Source: Defluviitaleaceae bacterium
GTDB lineage: Bacteria > Bacillota > Clostridia > Lachnospirales > WQUN01
DNA length: 64,000 bases
Assembly (NCBI GenBank): GCA_009780585.1
Contig: WQZS01000004.1
Location: 1 to 64,000, forward strand
Direction: 5' to 3'
Each line of letters starts with the position of its first letter. The stretch's first letter is position 1. This document shows positions 42,644-53,797 of the stretch, in pieces. The notes under the pieces are model-generated. The model made no database searches, had not been told where the DNA came from, and worked only from the letters and a program-made list of their open reading frames with translations. The translations under genes and the position numbers were made by a program.

Positions 42644-44113
42644 ATGTCCGCCCTTTACGCGTATCTGCTGCCCCATCCGCCGCTTGCGCTGCCCGCCATC
42701 GGGCGCGGAGAGGAAAGGAAAATCGCCCGTACCCTAGCGGCCATGGACGAAGCCGCCGCGGAAATCGCGGCCCTCGCGCCGAAAACGATTATTTTTATAT
42801 CCCCGCACGCCACGGTGTACGGGGATTATTTTCACCTATCGCCCGGGAAAGAGGCGCAAGGGGACTTTTCGCGCTTCGGCTTCGGCGATATAAAAATGGA
42901 CGCGGAATACGACGAAGAACTTGCGCTTGAAATCGCGCGTACCGCGGAAGCAAACGGCATACCCGCGGGTACGGACGGCGCGCGCAACCCTTCGCTCGAC
43001 CACGGCGTGATGGTGCCGCTTTGGTATATCCGCCAACGGTACAGCGATTTTAAAATCGTACGGATATCGCCGTCGGGGTTATCACCGGAGGCGCATTACA
43101 AAATGGGGCAATGCATCGCTGAGGCGGTCACCCGTTTACATGATGAACGAACAGCGGGAATAACGGCCTCCGACCCCTCTGTCCCCTCTGTCCCCTCTGT
43201 CCCCTCCGTTTCCTCTGTTTCCTCCGTTTCCTCCGTTTCCTCTGTTTCCTCCGTTCCCTCCGTTTCCTCCGTTCCCTCCGTCGTCCTTATCGCCAGCGGT
43301 GATTTGTCCCATGCGCTGGCCGACCGCGGGCCGTACGGCTATACGCCCGAAGGCCCCGCTTTCGACCAATTAATATGCGACGCTTTTTCCGCGGGCGATT
43401 TCCAAGCCTTATTTGAAAAAGCCCTCCCCCTGCGGGAAAAGGCTGCCGAATGTGGTTTCGCCCCCTGCGTGATGCTGGCGGGGTACTTCCACGGAACAAA
43501 GGCCGAATCGCGGCTGCTTTCCTACGAAGGACCCTTCGGCGTAGGATACGCGGTGGCGGGGGTGAAGGATCCCCACCCATCCGCCGCGTCGGATTCCCCG
43601 CTTCCTTTTATCACCCCGCCCGCCCTCGCTCGCCACGCGTTGGAAAACCGCGTATTGGGACGCCCCGCGTCCCTCCCGCCGAACTTGCCGCCCGAACTAA
43701 CGAGCCGCCAAGCCGGAGCGTTCGTTTCCCTGCACATGCACGGCAACCTGCGCGGATGCATCGGCACGATCGCGCCCACCTGCGATAACCTTGCGTTGGA
43801 AATCATGCAAAACGCCGTTTCCGCCGGATTGCGCGATACCCGCTTTAACCCGGTTACCGCGGCGGAACTGCCGCACCTCACGTATAAAGTTGACGTACTT
43901 GCCGCGCCCGAGCCGATTTCCGGCCCGGAGGAATTGGACGTGCTGCGCTACGGCGTAATCGTAACGTCGGGTTATCGCCGCGGCTTGCTTTTGCCCAACC
44001 TGGACGGCATCGACTCCGTGGAACAGCAAATCGCCATCGCCATGCAAAAGGCCGGCATCCGCCCGAACGATCCCATCAAGTTGGAACGCTTCGAAGTGGT
44101 GAGGTATGAATAA
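42644..44113 (+). CDS. MEMO-AMMECR1 fusion (AmmeMemoRadiSam system proteins B and A)
   Basis: 489 residues after AAGGAG. Residues 1-275 are a MEMO/LigB-type dioxygenase-like domain (LLPHPPLALPAIGRG, IFISPHATVYGD, DHGVMVPLWYI, LIASGDLSHAL). Residues about 310-489 are AMMECR1 (GAFVSLHMHGNLRGCIGTI, GLRDTRFNPVT, GVIVTSGYRRGLLLP). The MEMO domain is interrupted (about 178-213) by a tandem Val-Pro/Ser-Ser repeat just before a conserved loop. The radical SAM partner follows with an 8-base overlap. The biochemical role of this system is unknown. Confidence 0.9.
   Translation: MSALYAYLLPHPPLALPAIGRGEERKIARTLAAMDEAAAEIAALAPKTIIFISPHATVYGDYFHLSPGKEAQGDFSRFGFGDIKMDAEYDEELALEIARTAEANGIPAGTDGARNPSLDHGVMVPLWYIRQRYSDFKIVRISPSGLSPEAHYKMGQCIAEAVTRLHDERTAGITASDPSVPSVPSVPSVSSVSSVSSVSSVSSVPSVSSVPSVVLIASGDLSHALADRGPYGYTPEGPAFDQLICDAFSAGDFQALFEKALPLREKAAECGFAPCVMLAGYFHGTKAESRLLSYEGPFGVGYAVAGVKDPHPSAASDSPLPFITPPALARHALENRVLGRPASLPPNLPPELTSRQAGAFVSLHMHGNLRGCIGTIAPTCDNLALEIMQNAVSAGLRDTRFNPVTAAELPHLTYKVDVLAAPEPISGPEELDVLRYGVIVTSGYRRGLLLPNLDGIDSVEQQIAIAMQKAGIRPNDPIKLERFEVVRYE
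43173..43281 (+). repeat. Nine-base tandem repeat inside the MEMO domain
   Basis: About eleven units of GTYYCCTCY encode V-P/S-S. The unit length keeps the frame, so copy-number change would alter only loop length. Confidence 0.9.
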
Positions 44114-45188
44114 CGGCGAAGCCACCCGCTGCCCAATATGCCCGCACGCCTGCGTTATCCCCGAAGGCGGTACGGGATACTGCGGCGTCCGCGTGAACAA
44201 AAACGGCTGCATACAGTCCGATACCTACGGCGTCGTGTCCGGCATCGCATTAGACCCCATCGAAAAAAAGCCCTTGCGGCGGTTTTGTGAAGGCTCGATG
44301 ATTTTGTCCATCGGGGGTTACGGGTGTAACTTACGTTGCCCGTTCTGCCAAAACAGCCATATCGCGGCGATTACGGGGGCGGACTGCCCCGTTCAAAGCG
44401 CGCCGCGTGATACCCACGCATCATTGGCATATACCCCCACATCATCAGCATATACCCACACATCATCGGCACATTCCCACGCATCATCGGCACATTCCCA
44501 CGCATCAATAGCGGATCGCGAAGCGACCCATGACTTGCCGCTTATTTTGCCCGCTCACCTCGCCGCAATGGCCCAAAAATATGTACCCAAAGGCAACATC
44601 GGCGTTGCCTACACTTATAACGAACCGCTGATCAACTACGAATACCTGTTGGATTGCGCCAAAGCCGTGCGCGAAGCGGGTTTAAAGAACGTCCTCGTCA
44701 CCAACGGTTTAATCAACCCCAAACCCTTAGAGGCACTGCTCCCCTTCATTGACGCGATGAACATTGACCTAAAGGGGTTTACGGAGGATTTCTACGCGGG
44801 TTTGGCGGGGTATCCCGTAAATAAAAAATCCCCCGGAGGGGTAACACCCGAAGGGGTAATACTCGAAGGATTAACACCCGGGGGGTTAATACCCAAAGGG
44901 GAAGCGTCTCTGTCTTTCCTTGATACGGTTAAAAATACGATCGTACACGCGCAAAAGAACTGCCATATCGAAGTAACGACATTAATTATCCCAAACGAAA
45001 ACGAAACCCACGCCGAACCCATCGCGCGATGGTTGGCCGAAATTTCGCCGGAAATCCCCTATCACATCTCCCGCTTCTTCCCGCGGCACAACTACGCGGA
45101 CAAACAATCCACACCGCCGCAGACCCTCCGTGACCTCGCGCAAACCGCCCGTAAATACCTGAAATATGTATACACGGGAAATTTGTAG
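44106..45188 (+). CDS. amrS: AmmeMemoRadiSam system radical SAM enzyme (AmrS)
   Basis: 360 residues. An N-terminal Cys set (CPICPHACVIPEGGTGYCGVR) precedes the radical SAM cluster GYGCNLRCPFCQNSHI (CxxxCxxC), then YTYNEPLINYEYLLDCAK, NVLVTNGLINPKPL, NIDLKGFTEDFY and the end HISRFFPRHNYADKQSTPP. Two low-complexity insertions interrupt the domain (about 104-137 and 245-265), both made of in-frame tandem repeats. Coupled to the MEMO-AMMECR1 gene. Confidence 0.9.
   Translation: MNNGEATRCPICPHACVIPEGGTGYCGVRVNKNGCIQSDTYGVVSGIALDPIEKKPLRRFCEGSMILSIGGYGCNLRCPFCQNSHIAAITGADCPVQSAPRDTHASLAYTPTSSAYTHTSSAHSHASSAHSHASIADREATHDLPLILPAHLAAMAQKYVPKGNIGVAYTYNEPLINYEYLLDCAKAVREAGLKNVLVTNGLINPKPLEALLPFIDAMNIDLKGFTEDFYAGLAGYPVNKKSPGGVTPEGVILEGLTPGGLIPKGEASLSFLDTVKNTIVHAQKNCHIEVTTLIIPNENETHAEPIARWLAEISPEIPYHISRFFPRHNYADKQSTPPQTLRDLAQTARKYLKYVYTGNL
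44415..44515 (+). repeat. 21-base tandem repeat inside amrS
   Basis: About five units encode HASLAYT, PTSSAYT, HTSSAHS, HASSAHS and HASIAD; divergent but clearly periodic. Confidence 0.88.
44838..44900 (+). repeat. 15-base tandem repeat inside amrS
   Basis: Four units of the type GGG-GTA-ACA-CCC-GAA encode GVTPE, GVILE, GLTPG, GLIPK. Confidence 0.85.
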
Positions 45189-45197
45189 AAGCCGCCG

Positions 45198-45551
45198 TTA
45201 GGATTCCTTCGCGACAAAGTCCGCAATCGCGGCGATCACGGTCGCGATCAATTCCTCCAATTGCGGCACCAAATGGCTTGCGTCTTGTTCTTGTTTGGCC
45301 AGGGCTTCCATTTCCCCCGACAATTTGGAAAGTGTGGGGAAGCCCAAATTTCCCGACGTCCCCTTTATCGCGTGGGTGGCGAAGACGATGCGTTCATGGT
45401 CGCCTGCCTTGATGGCTTCCAACACCTCATCCGTCATTTGCCGCGCCTTAAAACGCCCGAGCATGGTAATGTAGAGCTTCTTGTTGTTCATGATCCGCTT
45501 GATGCCTTCCGCCGCGTCGATGTGAGGCAGGTAAGCTCCGTAATTATCCAT
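45198..45551 (-). CDS. HPt phosphotransfer protein
   Basis: 117 residues, all helical, with the phosphorylatable H60 in VFATHAIKGTSGNLGF. A free-standing HPt domain relays phosphate between hybrid kinases and response regulators. Its ATG overlaps the gyrA stop by one base (TAATG), so it is translated from the gyrase transcript. The only hybrid kinase in the window (26712) has its own HPt; the partner of this one is unknown. Confidence 0.9.
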   Translation of the reverse strand: MDNYGAYLPHIDAAEGIKRIMNNKKLYITMLGRFKARQMTDEVLEAIKAGDHERIVFATHAIKGTSGNLGFPTLSKLSGEMEALAKQEQDASHLVPQLEELIATVIAAIADFVAKES

Positions 45552-48049
45552 TATTCATCCGTCCCTTCCGTTTCGTTTTCCGTATCTTCCTCCGAAGCGT
45601 CGCCGGTTGCCCCGTCCACGATCTTTGCCAACGCCACGACGGTTGTCCCTTCGTCCATTTGGATCAGCTTAACCCCCGAGGCGTACCGCCCTTGTACGCT
45701 GATGTCCGCTATACGGATGCGGATGATCACGCCTTCGGAGTTGATGAGCATCAGCTCGTCATTTTCATTGTCCCGCACGCACGCGGTGATGCCCACAAGC
45801 GTACCCGTGCGTTCGCCGGTTTTGTATACAATGATGCCCATGCCGCCTCGGCTCTGCCCGCGGCAATCCGCCAAAAGCGTCCCCTTGCCGTACCCCTTGG
45901 AGGAAACGAGCAAGACCTGTTCGTCGGCCACGGTCGCGCCGATAACGCGATCGCCCGCGCGCAGCTTAATGCCGCGTACGCCCGAAGCCGTGCGCCCCAT
46001 CGCGCGTACTTGCCCCTCGGCGAAGCGGATGCCGCGCCCCCTTTCCGTGGCGATAAATATTTCGCGCTGCCCGTCGGAGCGCAGTACCGCGATCAAATCA
46101 TCGTCCTCGCGGATGGTCAGCGCCGTCAATCCCGACTTATTGATATTCGCGAACGCGGAAAGGCGCGTGCGCTTTACCACGCCGTTGCGTGTCACCATAA
46201 TCAAGTATTCCTCACCGTCCGCGGGCGCGGCCGAAATCGGTATCATGGCTGCGATCGTTTCCCCGCCGTTCAGGTTAAGCAGGTTTACGAGCGCCATCCC
46301 GCGGGCGGTACGCCCCGCCAGGGGGATTTCATACGCGCGCATACGGTACACGCGGCCAAAGTTGGTGAAGAACAATATCTGGTCATGGGTGCTGGACACG
46401 AACAAATCCTTTACCCAGTCTTCCTCACGCGTTTTGACGCCCACAATGCCGCGTCCGCCCCTGCCCTGCGCGCGGTAGGTATCGAGGGGGAGCCGCTTGA
46501 TGTAATTCAAATGCGAAAGGGTTACGACGCTTTCTTCCTCGTCGATTAAATCGGCGTCCAGGATTTCGCCCGCGTCATGCAGGATGGCGGAGCGGCGTTC
46601 GTCCCCGAAGCGTTTTTGTACGGCGGTGATTTCCTCCGCGAAGACTTCCAGCAAACGGTCTTCGTCGGCGAGGATGCGGCGCAGCTCGGTGATGAGCGCC
46701 ATAAGCTCGGCGTACTCCGCTTCAAGCCGTTCGCGGGAAAGCCCTTGTAAAGTGCGCAAGCGCATATCCAATATCGCCTTCGCCTGGACCTCCGTAAAAC
46801 CGAACCGCTCCATTAAACGCGGCAGGGATTCGCTGTCGTCCTTGCTGGAACGTATGATGCGGATGATTTCGTCGATATGATCGAGCGCTTTGAGCAATCC
46901 TTCCAATATATGCGCGCGGCGCTCCGCTTTGTCGAGGTCGAATTGCGTGCGGCGCGTGATGACGTCCTTTTGGTGGAGGATGTAATGCTCGATCAATTCC
47001 GCGAGGTTTAATATTTTCGGTTCGTTGTTGACGAGCGCCAGCATGGTGATGCCGTAACTTTGTTGCAAAGAAGACAGTTTATATAACTGGTTTAATATAA
47101 CGTTGGCGTTGGCGTCGCGCTTTAATTCAATGACGATGCGTACGCCCATGCGGTTGGATTCGTCGCGGATGTCGGTAATACCCTCGACTTTCCTTTCCTT
47201 TACGAGGTCGGCTATTTTCTTCACGAGTTCGGCTTTATTTACTTGATAGGGTACGGCGGTGACGCGGATTTGTTCGCGGCCGCTTGCGCCCGGCATGGGT
47301 TCGATTTCCACATCGGCACGCACCACCACGCGGCCGCGGCCCGTTTTATACGCCTCGCGTACGTGTGCCGTGCCCAATACCGCGCCGCCCGTGGGGTAGT
47401 CGGGGGCCTTAACGATATCGATCAACGTCCCGAGCGAGGTTTCCTTGCCTTCGCGCATATCCGCCACGCGGGTTAATATGGCGTCGATAACGTCCCGCAA
47501 ATTGTGCGGCGGTATGTTTGTGGCCATACCCACGGCGATGCCCGTGGAACCGTTGACCAGCAAATTCGGGAAGCGAGCGGGCAATACGGTCGGTTCCTGG
47601 TACGAGCCGTCGTAGTTGTCCGCGAAGTTGACCGTTTCCTTATCGATATCCTGCAGCATTTCCATGGAAAGGCGCGTCAGCCTGGCCTCGGTGTAACGGT
47701 CGGCGGCGGGGTCATCCCCGTCCATGGAACCGAAGTTGCCGTGGCCGTCCACCAGCGGGTAACGGATGGAGAAATCCTGCGCCATGCGTACCATGGCGTC
47801 ATAAATCGCCAAATTGCCGTGGGGATGGTAGTTGCCCATCGTGTCGCCCACGATTTTGGCGGACTTCCTGTATCCCCCGCCGGGGTTAAGGTTCAATTCC
47901 TTCATTGCGTAGAGGATGCGGCGATGCACGGGTTTAAGCCCGTCGCGTACGTCGGGCAGCGCGCGCGCGACGATGACGCTCATCGCGTAGGCGATGAAGG
48001 ATTCCTGCATTTCACGGGTTATGTCAACGTTTTTGATTCGGTCGGCCAT
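45551..48049 (-). CDS. gyrA: DNA gyrase subunit A
   Basis: 832 residues. Catalytic Y119 lies in [10 protein letters not shown]. The C-terminal wing shows gyrase-box-like [12 protein letters not shown] and the beta-pinwheel repeats. The quinolone-determining region reads [21 protein letters not shown] (71-91): Asn79 and Leu80 stand where most species have Asp and Ser/Thr (E. coli D82, S83), while Asp84 is kept. The acidic tail ([13 protein letters not shown]) is usual. Ten bases separate it from gyrB. Confidence 0.97.
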   Translation of the reverse strand: MADRIKNVDITREMQESFIAYAMSVIVARALPDVRDGLKPVHRRILYAMKELNLNPGGGYRKSAKIVGDTMGNYHPHGNLAIYDAMVRMAQDFSIRYPLVDGHGNFGSMDGDDPAADRYTEARLTRLSMEMLQDIDKETVNFADNYDGSYQEPTVLPARFPNLLVNGSTGIAVGMATNIPPHNLRDVIDAILTRVADMREGKETSLGTLIDIVKAPDYPTGGAVLGTAHVREAYKTGRGRVVVRADVEIEPMPGASGREQIRVTAVPYQVNKAELVKKIADLVKERKVEGITDIRDESNRMGVRIVIELKRDANANVILNQLYKLSSLQQSYGITMLALVNNEPKILNLAELIEHYILHQKDVITRRTQFDLDKAERRAHILEGLLKALDHIDEIIRIIRSSKDDSESLPRLMERFGFTEVQAKAILDMRLRTLQGLSRERLEAEYAELMALITELRRILADEDRLLEVFAEEITAVQKRFGDERRSAILHDAGEILDADLIDEEESVVTLSHLNYIKRLPLDTYRAQGRGGRGIVGVKTREEDWVKDLFVSSTHDQILFFTNFGRVYRMRAYEIPLAGRTARGMALVNLLNLNGGETIAAMIPISAAPADGEEYLIMVTRNGVVKRTRLSAFANINKSGLTALTIREDDDLIAVLRSDGQREIFIATERGRGIRFAEGQVRAMGRTASGVRGIKLRAGDRVIGATVADEQVLLVSSKGYGKGTLLADCRGQSRGGMGIIVYKTGERTGTLVGITACVRDNENDELMLINSEGVIIRIRIADISVQGRYASGVKLIQMDEGTTVVALAKIVDGATGDASEEDTENETEGTDE

Positions 48050-48059
48050 GTTACGCTCC

Positions 48060-50000
<1,941 letters not shown>

Positions 50001-50013
50001 TTATAAAACCCCT

Positions 50014-51123
50014 TTATCGTATAATTTCGCCGTTTTTAATCCGTATGATCCTATGCTCGCCCTTCACTTTCGCCAATACATCTTCCAATCCCGTACAGGT
50101 AAGGAGCGTTTGCACGTTTTTTATCTGCCTGAGCAAAAAACGCTGCCTGTGGCCGTCCAGTTCGCTGAACACATCGTCCAGCAACAAAATCGGCGGCTTG
50201 CCCGTACGCGCCTTTATCAATTCGATTTCGGCCAGTTTTACCGAAAGCGCGGCCGTCCGCTGCTGCCCCTGCGAGCCGAACGAACGGGCGGACATCCCTT
50301 TTACCGTAAAGACGATATCATCCCGATGGACCCCGGCGGATGTCGAACCCAACGCTATGTCGCGCTGCCGATACTTGTCCAATACGGCTCCGTATATATC
50401 GGAAGCGATATCCGGCCGGTATTCCAGGTTTAATTCTTCCTTGCCCTGCGTGATTTCCGCGTGGACCGTCCGCGCCAATGCCGATATTTTTTCGACGAAC
50501 GCGCTCCGCGTCTTCATAACGCGTAAGCCGTATTGCGCCAGTTGTTCGTCCCATACGGAAAGGCTGTCGAGTTGGCCCTTGTCTTTTTGCAACCCCTTAA
50601 GCAAATGGTTCCGTTGGCGCAGCGCACGGTAATATACGCGCAAATCCTTATAATAAACGGGCGATAACTGGCATATCTCAATATCCATAAACCGCCGCCG
50701 CTCCGCGGGTCCCGCCTTTATCAAGCGCAAATCCTCCGGCGAAAAACTGACGACGGGCACCTTACCGAACAACTCCCGCGTGTTCCCTACAGGCACACGA
50801 TCAACGGAAATGGATTTAACGAATTTGCTCCCCTGCTGTTGTATACACGCGTCAACCGTAAACCCGAGCCCTTTTATTCCGTATTCTTGATTCCCGCTTC
50901 CGAATTCCGCCCTTACACGCGCCATATGTGTACCTATCGGGACCAATTCGCGGCAATGCTCCCCCCGCAGCGGCCGCCCGAGGGCGCAAAAATAAACGGC
51001 CTCCAGTAAATTCGTCTTACCTTGGGCGTTATCTCCGTATAAGATGTTGATACCGGGTAAAAATTCCGCCTGCGGAACGCACAGATTGCGAAAAGCATCC
51101 GCTTGTAAGGTTTTTATCCACAC
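50014..51123 (-). CDS. recF: DNA replication and repair protein RecF
   Basis: 369 residues from a GTG directly after the dnaN stop. Walker A ILYGDNAQGKTNLLEA, signature FGSQGQQRTAALSVKLAE and Walker B PILLLDDVFSELDGHRQRFLL are all present. RecF loads RecA at gaps with RecO/RecR. The small S4-domain gene (yaaA) often found between dnaN and recF is missing here. Confidence 0.96.
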   Translation of the reverse strand: MWIKTLQADAFRNLCVPQAEFLPGINILYGDNAQGKTNLLEAVYFCALGRPLRGEHCRELVPIGTHMARVRAEFGSGNQEYGIKGLGFTVDACIQQQGSKFVKSISVDRVPVGNTRELFGKVPVVSFSPEDLRLIKAGPAERRRFMDIEICQLSPVYYKDLRVYYRALRQRNHLLKGLQKDKGQLDSLSVWDEQLAQYGLRVMKTRSAFVEKISALARTVHAEITQGKEELNLEYRPDIASDIYGAVLDKYRQRDIALGSTSAGVHRDDIVFTVKGMSARSFGSQGQQRTAALSVKLAEIELIKARTGKPPILLLDDVFSELDGHRQRFLLRQIKNVQTLLTCTGLEDVLAKVKGEHRIIRIKNGEIIR

Positions 51124-52281
51124 CTAAGCGGGGCCCCGCAGGGGTACGATAAGGTATTTTTGGTCATCCAATCCGCCTTCTTCGGCGGAATCGTCAGCAA
51201 AGCCGCGCACGGTACACGCGCTCTTAGGTCCGGAAAATTTGATGATTACCTTTTCCTCCTCGATGACCCGCAAGGCATCGATGATATAGCGCGGGTTGAA
51301 ATAAATAATCAAATCCTGCCCGTCGGTACCGCAGGGGATTTCATCATGGGCTTGGCCGCGTTCGGCGGTATTGGCGGTAACGGTCAGTTCGTCGTCCTTA
51401 ATTTCCATTTTAATCGGGATCAGTTTATTTTCGCCCGCGACCAAAAGCGCGCGCTCCAACGCGTTCAGGAATTCCAAACGCCCGATGGTCAGTACCGTAT
51501 TGAAGTCTTCATTAAATATTTGGTCATACCGGATAAAATCGCCGACCAACAGCCGCGACACAAACGTAAACTCCGGCGTGTCGAACACCACACGGTTATC
51601 GGTAAAATAAAACATCACTTCGGTATCGTCGTCATTGGGCAGTACGCGGCTCAATTCATGCAGCGCGCGCGCGGGTATGACCGCCGAATGGTTGTTATTC
51701 TCGAATATCGGATAAGGGAACTTGTACGACCGGTACGAAATCCGGTGCATATCCACGCTTACGACCTGCAAAAGACCCTTCTTTATTTCGAAAAGTTCCC
51801 CCGTAAGTATCAGCTTGCTTTGGTCCATCGATACGGAGAAGATCGTTTGCCGGATCATGTCCCTAAGCGTCGTGGCGGGTACGCGGTACCGCGCGCTCAC
51901 ATGTTCAAGCTCTACCTCCGGTATCAGCGGGAATTCCTCGCCCGGTAATCCGAATATCTTCATGCGGGCACGGCCGCTGATCACTTCGGCTACCCCTTTT
52001 TCGTCCACTTCAATGGTTATATAGTCCCCCGGCATCTTGCGCACGATGTCCGTAAAAAGTTTCGCGTTTAACGCGATCATGCCGGGCTTTTCCACATCGG
52101 CTTCCAGCACCGCCGTCGTTATGCTCATTTCCAAATCGTTGCCGCACAGCGTCAAACCCTTATTTTCCTTCGTATAAAGAAGCACACATTCCAAAATCGG
52201 CTTGGTCGTACGCGCGCTTACGGCACGCCCCACCAAATTAAGCCCCTCCAGCAAAATCCCCTTATCACAATTAAGCCTCAT
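51124..52281 (-). CDS. dnaN: DNA polymerase III beta sliding clamp
   Basis: 385 residues from ATG 52281, which follows GGGAGAAG; the longer frame from 52380 runs into the DnaA-box region. Starts MRLNCDKGILLEGLNLVG with TTKPILECVLL; three clamp domains are evident, with the middle FPLIPEVELEH and VSVDMHRISYRS. Adjacent to recF with no gap. Confidence 0.97.
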   Translation of the reverse strand: MRLNCDKGILLEGLNLVGRAVSARTTKPILECVLLYTKENKGLTLCGNDLEMSITTAVLEADVEKPGMIALNAKLFTDIVRKMPGDYITIEVDEKGVAEVISGRARMKIFGLPGEEFPLIPEVELEHVSARYRVPATTLRDMIRQTIFSVSMDQSKLILTGELFEIKKGLLQVVSVDMHRISYRSYKFPYPIFENNNHSAVIPARALHELSRVLPNDDDTEVMFYFTDNRVVFDTPEFTFVSRLLVGDFIRYDQIFNEDFNTVLTIGRLEFLNALERALLVAGENKLIPIKMEIKDDELTVTANTAERGQAHDEIPCGTDGQDLIIYFNPRYIIDALRVIEEEKVIIKFSGPKSACTVRGFADDSAEEGGLDDQKYLIVPLRGPA

Positions 52282-52353
52282 AACTTCTCCCTTCCGACTC
52301 ACCAAAATATTTATATCCATTATTATATTTACAGTAACAGCAGTAATAGGGGC

Positions 52354-52536
52354 TGTGGATTCGTGGAAAAGTGCCTCCAAGCCTTATCCATCATACACTT
52401 TCCATGTTCATATCCATGTCGAAAACGCAGGGACAACCCCATTAAATATCCACACATTCCACAAGCCACATTATACCTTAAATCTATCCACATTTCATCC
52501 TTTATCATCCACAAAATATCTACAGCGTTTTCCACA
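52354..52536. promoter_or_regulatory. oriC: oriC part 2: DnaA-box cluster between dnaA and dnaN
   Basis: At least six near-consensus boxes (TTATCCACA): AATCCACAG reversed at 52354, TTATCCATC 52384, ATATCCACA 52446, CTATCCACA 52484, TCATCCACA 52505 and TTTTCCACA 52528, in an AT-rich stretch upstream of dnaN. Most point the same way. Confidence 0.8.
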
Positions 52537-52548
52537 TATATTTAAACT

Positions 52549-52740
52549 CCCGCGGGCGGAACGATGCGGGGCGGGTTGCCGTGTGAAAGGTTCCTGCCAT
52601 ACATCGAACGCAGCAGAAGCGGGGAGGTTCCCTCCGCGCGCTCACTCGCATCCGCTCCCAGGCGCACGGCGTGAACTCCCCGCTTCGCCGCGGCGGTGTG
52701 TAACGTACCCCCGGTAACCCCGCACCGTTCCCCCCGCGGG
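52549..52740. repeat. Large GC-rich hairpin in the oriC region, without the conserved core
   Basis: Arms 52549-52571 and 52718-52740 match at 21 of 23 positions (GGAACGATGCGGGG against its complement). An inner stem AAGCGGGGAGGTTC/GAACTCCCCGCTT lies at 52617-52685. Style and size match the giant-hairpin family, but the conserved GGCTCCGT and GTTCGCCG loops are not evident. Confidence 0.7.
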
Positions 52741-52776
52741 GTTGCACGGAGGACAGGTGAAAAAAAGACAAGGATT

Positions 52777-52793
52777 TTGATGATAATGGTAAA
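52777..52793 (+). repeat. 17-base repeat, copy 1
   Basis: TTGATGATAATGGTAAA; exact inverse at 62331-62347, one-base variant at 52815. Confidence 0.8.
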
Positions 52794-52814
52794 TGCGATA
52801 TTTCCAAATTTTTC

Positions 52815-52831
52815 TTGATAATAATGGTAAA
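52815..52831 (+). repeat. 17-base repeat, copy 2
   Basis: TTGATAATAATGGTAAA, one base different from the copy 38 bases upstream. Confidence 0.75.
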
Positions 52832-52887
52832 GGTTTTTTTCAATCGTTTTATAGTAGTTTAGATTGATAACGAAACATGAGGGAAGC

Positions 52888-53451
52888 TTACAGTTCTACT
52901 TCATTTGTACCAAATAACCAAAACATTTCACCGACTTTTTCTTTCATGTCTGCCATTAGTTGCCTGTCAAACTCTATGGCAAGTGGTTTATTATCTTGCC
53001 ATGCTCCAATGTGTATATGAGGACATCTTGCATAACCATCATTACCCACTCTTGCAACGAGTTGACCTTGTATAACCGTGTCTCCCTCTTTGACCTCGGG
53101 CTTTTGAATATGCGCCAACATGACATTTATACCTTCACCAGATTCGATAACAAGACACGATGCTCTGCTTGGATTTTGCTTACCCGGTTCGTTAGTTGAT
53201 GGATTAACGTACACTTCCTTAACTATACCATCAATAGGAGCAAGAACGTCAGAACACCATCCGGACCAATCCTCATTTTTATTTCCGTTATTTATATACG
53301 GGGTAAGCCAGTAGCCGTTCCCATTATTTACAAATTCGCATATAAAACAATCCCGACCCAAATCATCACCCAATGATTCCAACTCTCTGGAAGGGTGGTC
53401 AGTATATACACAAGCTCGATTAAAAATAGGATGGATCGTGATAATTTTCAT
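52888..53451 (-). CDS. M23/LytM-like domain protein inserted between dnaA and dnaN
   Basis: 187 residues from ATG 53451, 9 bases after GGGAG. No signal peptide. The core VLAPIDGIVKEVYVNPST, INVMLAHIQKPEVKEGDTVIQGQLVARVGNDG and CPHIHIGAW is a LytM/M23 barrel with the late HxH. The early Zn ligands (H-x3-D) are not clear, so it may be a non-catalytic binding domain. Its composition is much more AT-rich than dnaA and dnaN. A gene in this interval is rare; a recent insertion is the simplest reading. Confidence 0.78.
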   Translation of the reverse strand: MKIITIHPIFNRACVYTDHPSRELESLGDDLGRDCFICEFVNNGNGYWLTPYINNGNKNEDWSGWCSDVLAPIDGIVKEVYVNPSTNEPGKQNPSRASCLVIESGEGINVMLAHIQKPEVKEGDTVIQGQLVARVGNDGYARCPHIHIGAWQDNKPLAIEFDRQLMADMKEKVGEMFWLFGTNEVEL

Positions 53452-53643
53452 AAAAATACGCTCCCGTCTTTCGCTAACCTTCGGCATGGTGTAGGTCTTT
53501 GCGCTTGATAATCTGTTTATATACGTGTTCCATCATAATAATTTGAACAAATCAAAGCCAGAAAACGAAAATCAAAACGGTAATTGTGTTTCATTAATAA
53601 ACCAAGCCTAAACAACGAGGGTATGTCATCTCCGCCGCCGGGC

Positions 53644-53770
53644 GGAGGGTGTTCACCCGTTAATGCCTTGGGTGGTAAGAGAGGGGGTTTCGCTGAACGA
53701 CTTCGCCTTTAAGAGAAGCGGAACCCCCTCTCTCCCCACCCATCCACGAGCCCCGGCGGGAACATCCTCC
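53644..53770. repeat. Large hairpin downstream of dnaA
   Basis: GGAGGGTGTTC (53644-53654) pairs with GAACATCCTCC (53760-53770), TGGGTGG (53669) with CCACCCA (53736), and GAGAGGGGGTTTCGCT (53679) with AGCGGAACCCCCTCTC (53717). It lies 28 bases past the dnaA stop and could end dnaA transcription. Nothing else is seen in 53451-53798. Confidence 0.7.
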
Positions 53771-53797
53771 CCTCGGCGTCCGTACATATGGCAGGCA

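Noticed and set aside
43173..44900. Tandem repeats as a CRISPR array
   Set aside because: Units of 9-21 bases with no spacers, in frame inside enzymes; no cas gene in the window.
45261..46549. Two long plus-strand ORFs (405 and 296 codons) opposite gyrA
   Set aside because: Antisense shadows; composition is that expected from GC-rich third positions of gyrA.
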